Shown piece after piece: positions 61,540-64,000 of a stretch of DNA of 64,000 bases. The stretch's first letter is position 1, and every line of letters starts with the position of its first letter. The notes under the pieces were generated by a model. That model made no database searches and was not told where the DNA came from. It saw only the letters and a program-made list of their open reading frames with translations. The DNA comes from Corallium rubrum (Eukaryota; Cnidaria; Anthozoa; Scleralcyonacea; Coralliidae), in contig OZ036005.1 of the NCBI GenBank assembly GCA_964035015.1, positions 9,840,512-9,904,511 of the forward strand. The letters run 5' to 3'. The position numbers and the translations under genes were made by a program.

Positions 61540-61685
61540 ATATCAGTGTCTGTAAATGTGATACAGAACTGATGTTTTATTAAACAGTTCTGTATCACAT
61601 TTACAGACACTCTGTAAATATGATACAGAACTGTTTAATAAAACATCAGTTCTGTAGCAAGTGTACAGACACTTCGCATTCAACT
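61540..61685. repeat. overlapping inverted and direct repeats
   Basis: GTGTCTGTAAATGTGATACA, GAACTGATGTTTTATTAAAC and their complements appear twice, giving alternative hairpins. Confidence 0.75.
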
Positions 61686-61925
61686 TACAAGATGAAGATG
61701 CAAACATTTGTTGCCTAACAACATTTGTTGAATAACAAATGATGATCAGTATGGCCATTTATGCCACGTCACTTAGAATAGAAAATGTGGGACTAATATT
61801 AAATTAAAGCGCATGCTCGTATCACTAATTTAATATTCGTAGCCTATTAAACCTTACCTCGAAGGTTTATCAGCTGTTAACATGATTTATTTTTGTTTAG
61901 TTACCTTAATAGGCGTTTTAGAAGT

Positions 61926-62026
61926 CATTTACAGAATTCGTGTCCGTTCTGTATCGGGATACAGGCACTCGGCTTCGCCTCGTGTCTGTATACCCCGATA
62001 CAGAACGGTCACTCATTCTGTAAATA
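61926..62026. mobile_element. palindromic MITE, 101 bp
   Basis: ATTTACAGAAT, CCGTTCTGTATCGGG and ACAGGCACTCGGCTTCG are mirrored by complements ending ATTCTGTAAAT. Confidence 0.8.
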
Positions 62027-62030
62027 GTAC

Positions 62031-63645
<1,615 letters not shown>

Positions 63646-63744
63646 CCAGACGATTTTATTCAGCACAAGGAGAGGTCCAAGACTCAAAGTGTTAACTCGG
63701 AAACAGCGTACTAAGTATTCTCTTTTTTTTTACCTAATTCATAG
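63646..63744. other. end of CACHD1-like intron 1
   Basis: Ends in TTTTTTTTTACCTAATTCATAG, a good pyrimidine tract and acceptor for exon 2. Confidence 0.7.
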
Positions 63745-64000
63745 CAATATTTCGACAACCTGGAGTTCATTCACACTACACTAAACGGAAAAGTATTAAT
63801 TAACAAATTAGCAGAACAATTAAAGCAGAGATTTCAAGAAAAGATAGACGCAGTCCAACAGATCAGAATAGCAGTTGAAGAAGCTTACGATAACAACTTG
63901 GTAACAAATACAGCCAATTTCCAGGAATGTTGCAAGATCAAACCAACCTTCGAAGATTACAGATTTAAAGCAAAAATATTTTCTGATCGACTTTGCGAAA
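63745..64000 (+). CDS. CACHD1: CACHD1-like exon 2 (VWA_N region, continues past window)
   Basis: Open in the frame set by exon 1: QYFDNLEFIHTTLNGKVLIN, KLAEQLKQRFQEKIDAVQQI, then FQECCKIKPTFEDYRFKAKI and SDRLCE at the window end. A run of KLA..L..RF..., a later CC and D-RF..K..FSDRLC is the VWA_N pattern shared by CACHD1 and alpha2delta subunits; the CC and DRL match CACHD1 best. VWA and cache domains would lie downstream. If the next exons lack a MIDAS-type VWA followed by cache domains, the call should be reconsidered. Confidence 0.75.

Overview
The window is animal nuclear DNA. Introns obey GT-AG rules, most of the sequence is transposon debris and microsatellites, and there is no operon structure. 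An apextrin-type (ApeC) gene, an intron-poor NB-ARC protein, 5S-rRNA-derived and tRNA-derived SINEs, and CR1/L2-like LINE pieces point to a cnidarian, most likely an anthozoan such as a stony coral. That assignment is inference from gene families, not from a species match.

Genes, left to right. (1) 3-3155 (+) is the 3' part of an intronless NLR-like gene: the end of NB-ARC, TPRs, a right-handed beta-helix region and a MYND zinc finger. (2) 4834-5812 (+) is an apextrin-like pseudogene broken by stops, frameshifts and an inserted MITE. (3) 53683 down to 16167 (-) is a complete RBBP8/CtIP/Sae2-type DNA-end-resection gene. I rebuilt it from eleven exons whose phases and GT-AG borders all agree (1929 nt, 642 residues). 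(4) 24405-25121 (+) is an intact apextrin-like gene inside an intron of the CtIP gene, on the opposite strand. (5) 55386-55517 and 63745-64000 (+) are the first two exons of a CACHD1-like (VWA_N, alpha2delta-related) membrane protein gene. It is divergent from CtIP and runs off the window.

Almost everything else is repeats. CtIP intron 4 holds a 5.56 kb fold-back element (40456-46015): two arms of about 2.7-2.8 kb, a loop of about 70 bp, AG...CT ends and a 6-bp GTCACC target duplication, which are Polinton/Maverick-like ends. The same intron holds a 0.9 kb element with 9-bp duplications and a non-transposase ORF. Intron 1 carries a 17-bp array of about 90 units with a transposon inserted at a TA. 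Intron 5 is almost wholly tetranucleotide arrays. Intron 6 has a 716-bp hAT element with 8-bp duplications. Intron 10 has a palindromic tRNA-SINE composite inserted, with a 15-bp duplication, into a 5S-derived SINE. The first CACHD1-like intron holds two LINE fragments, another 5S SINE, a hAT MITE and (TA)n arrays. The 5.8-16.1 kb stretch has no gene I can support apart from a LINE reverse-transcriptase fragment.

The two divergent genes, CtIP (DNA repair) and CACHD1-like (surface protein), share a 1.7 kb upstream region with an ATCACGTGA E-box near each start. A 200-base run of N (28801-29000) marks an assembly gap in CtIP intron 8. All family names come from motif recognition, without database searches.
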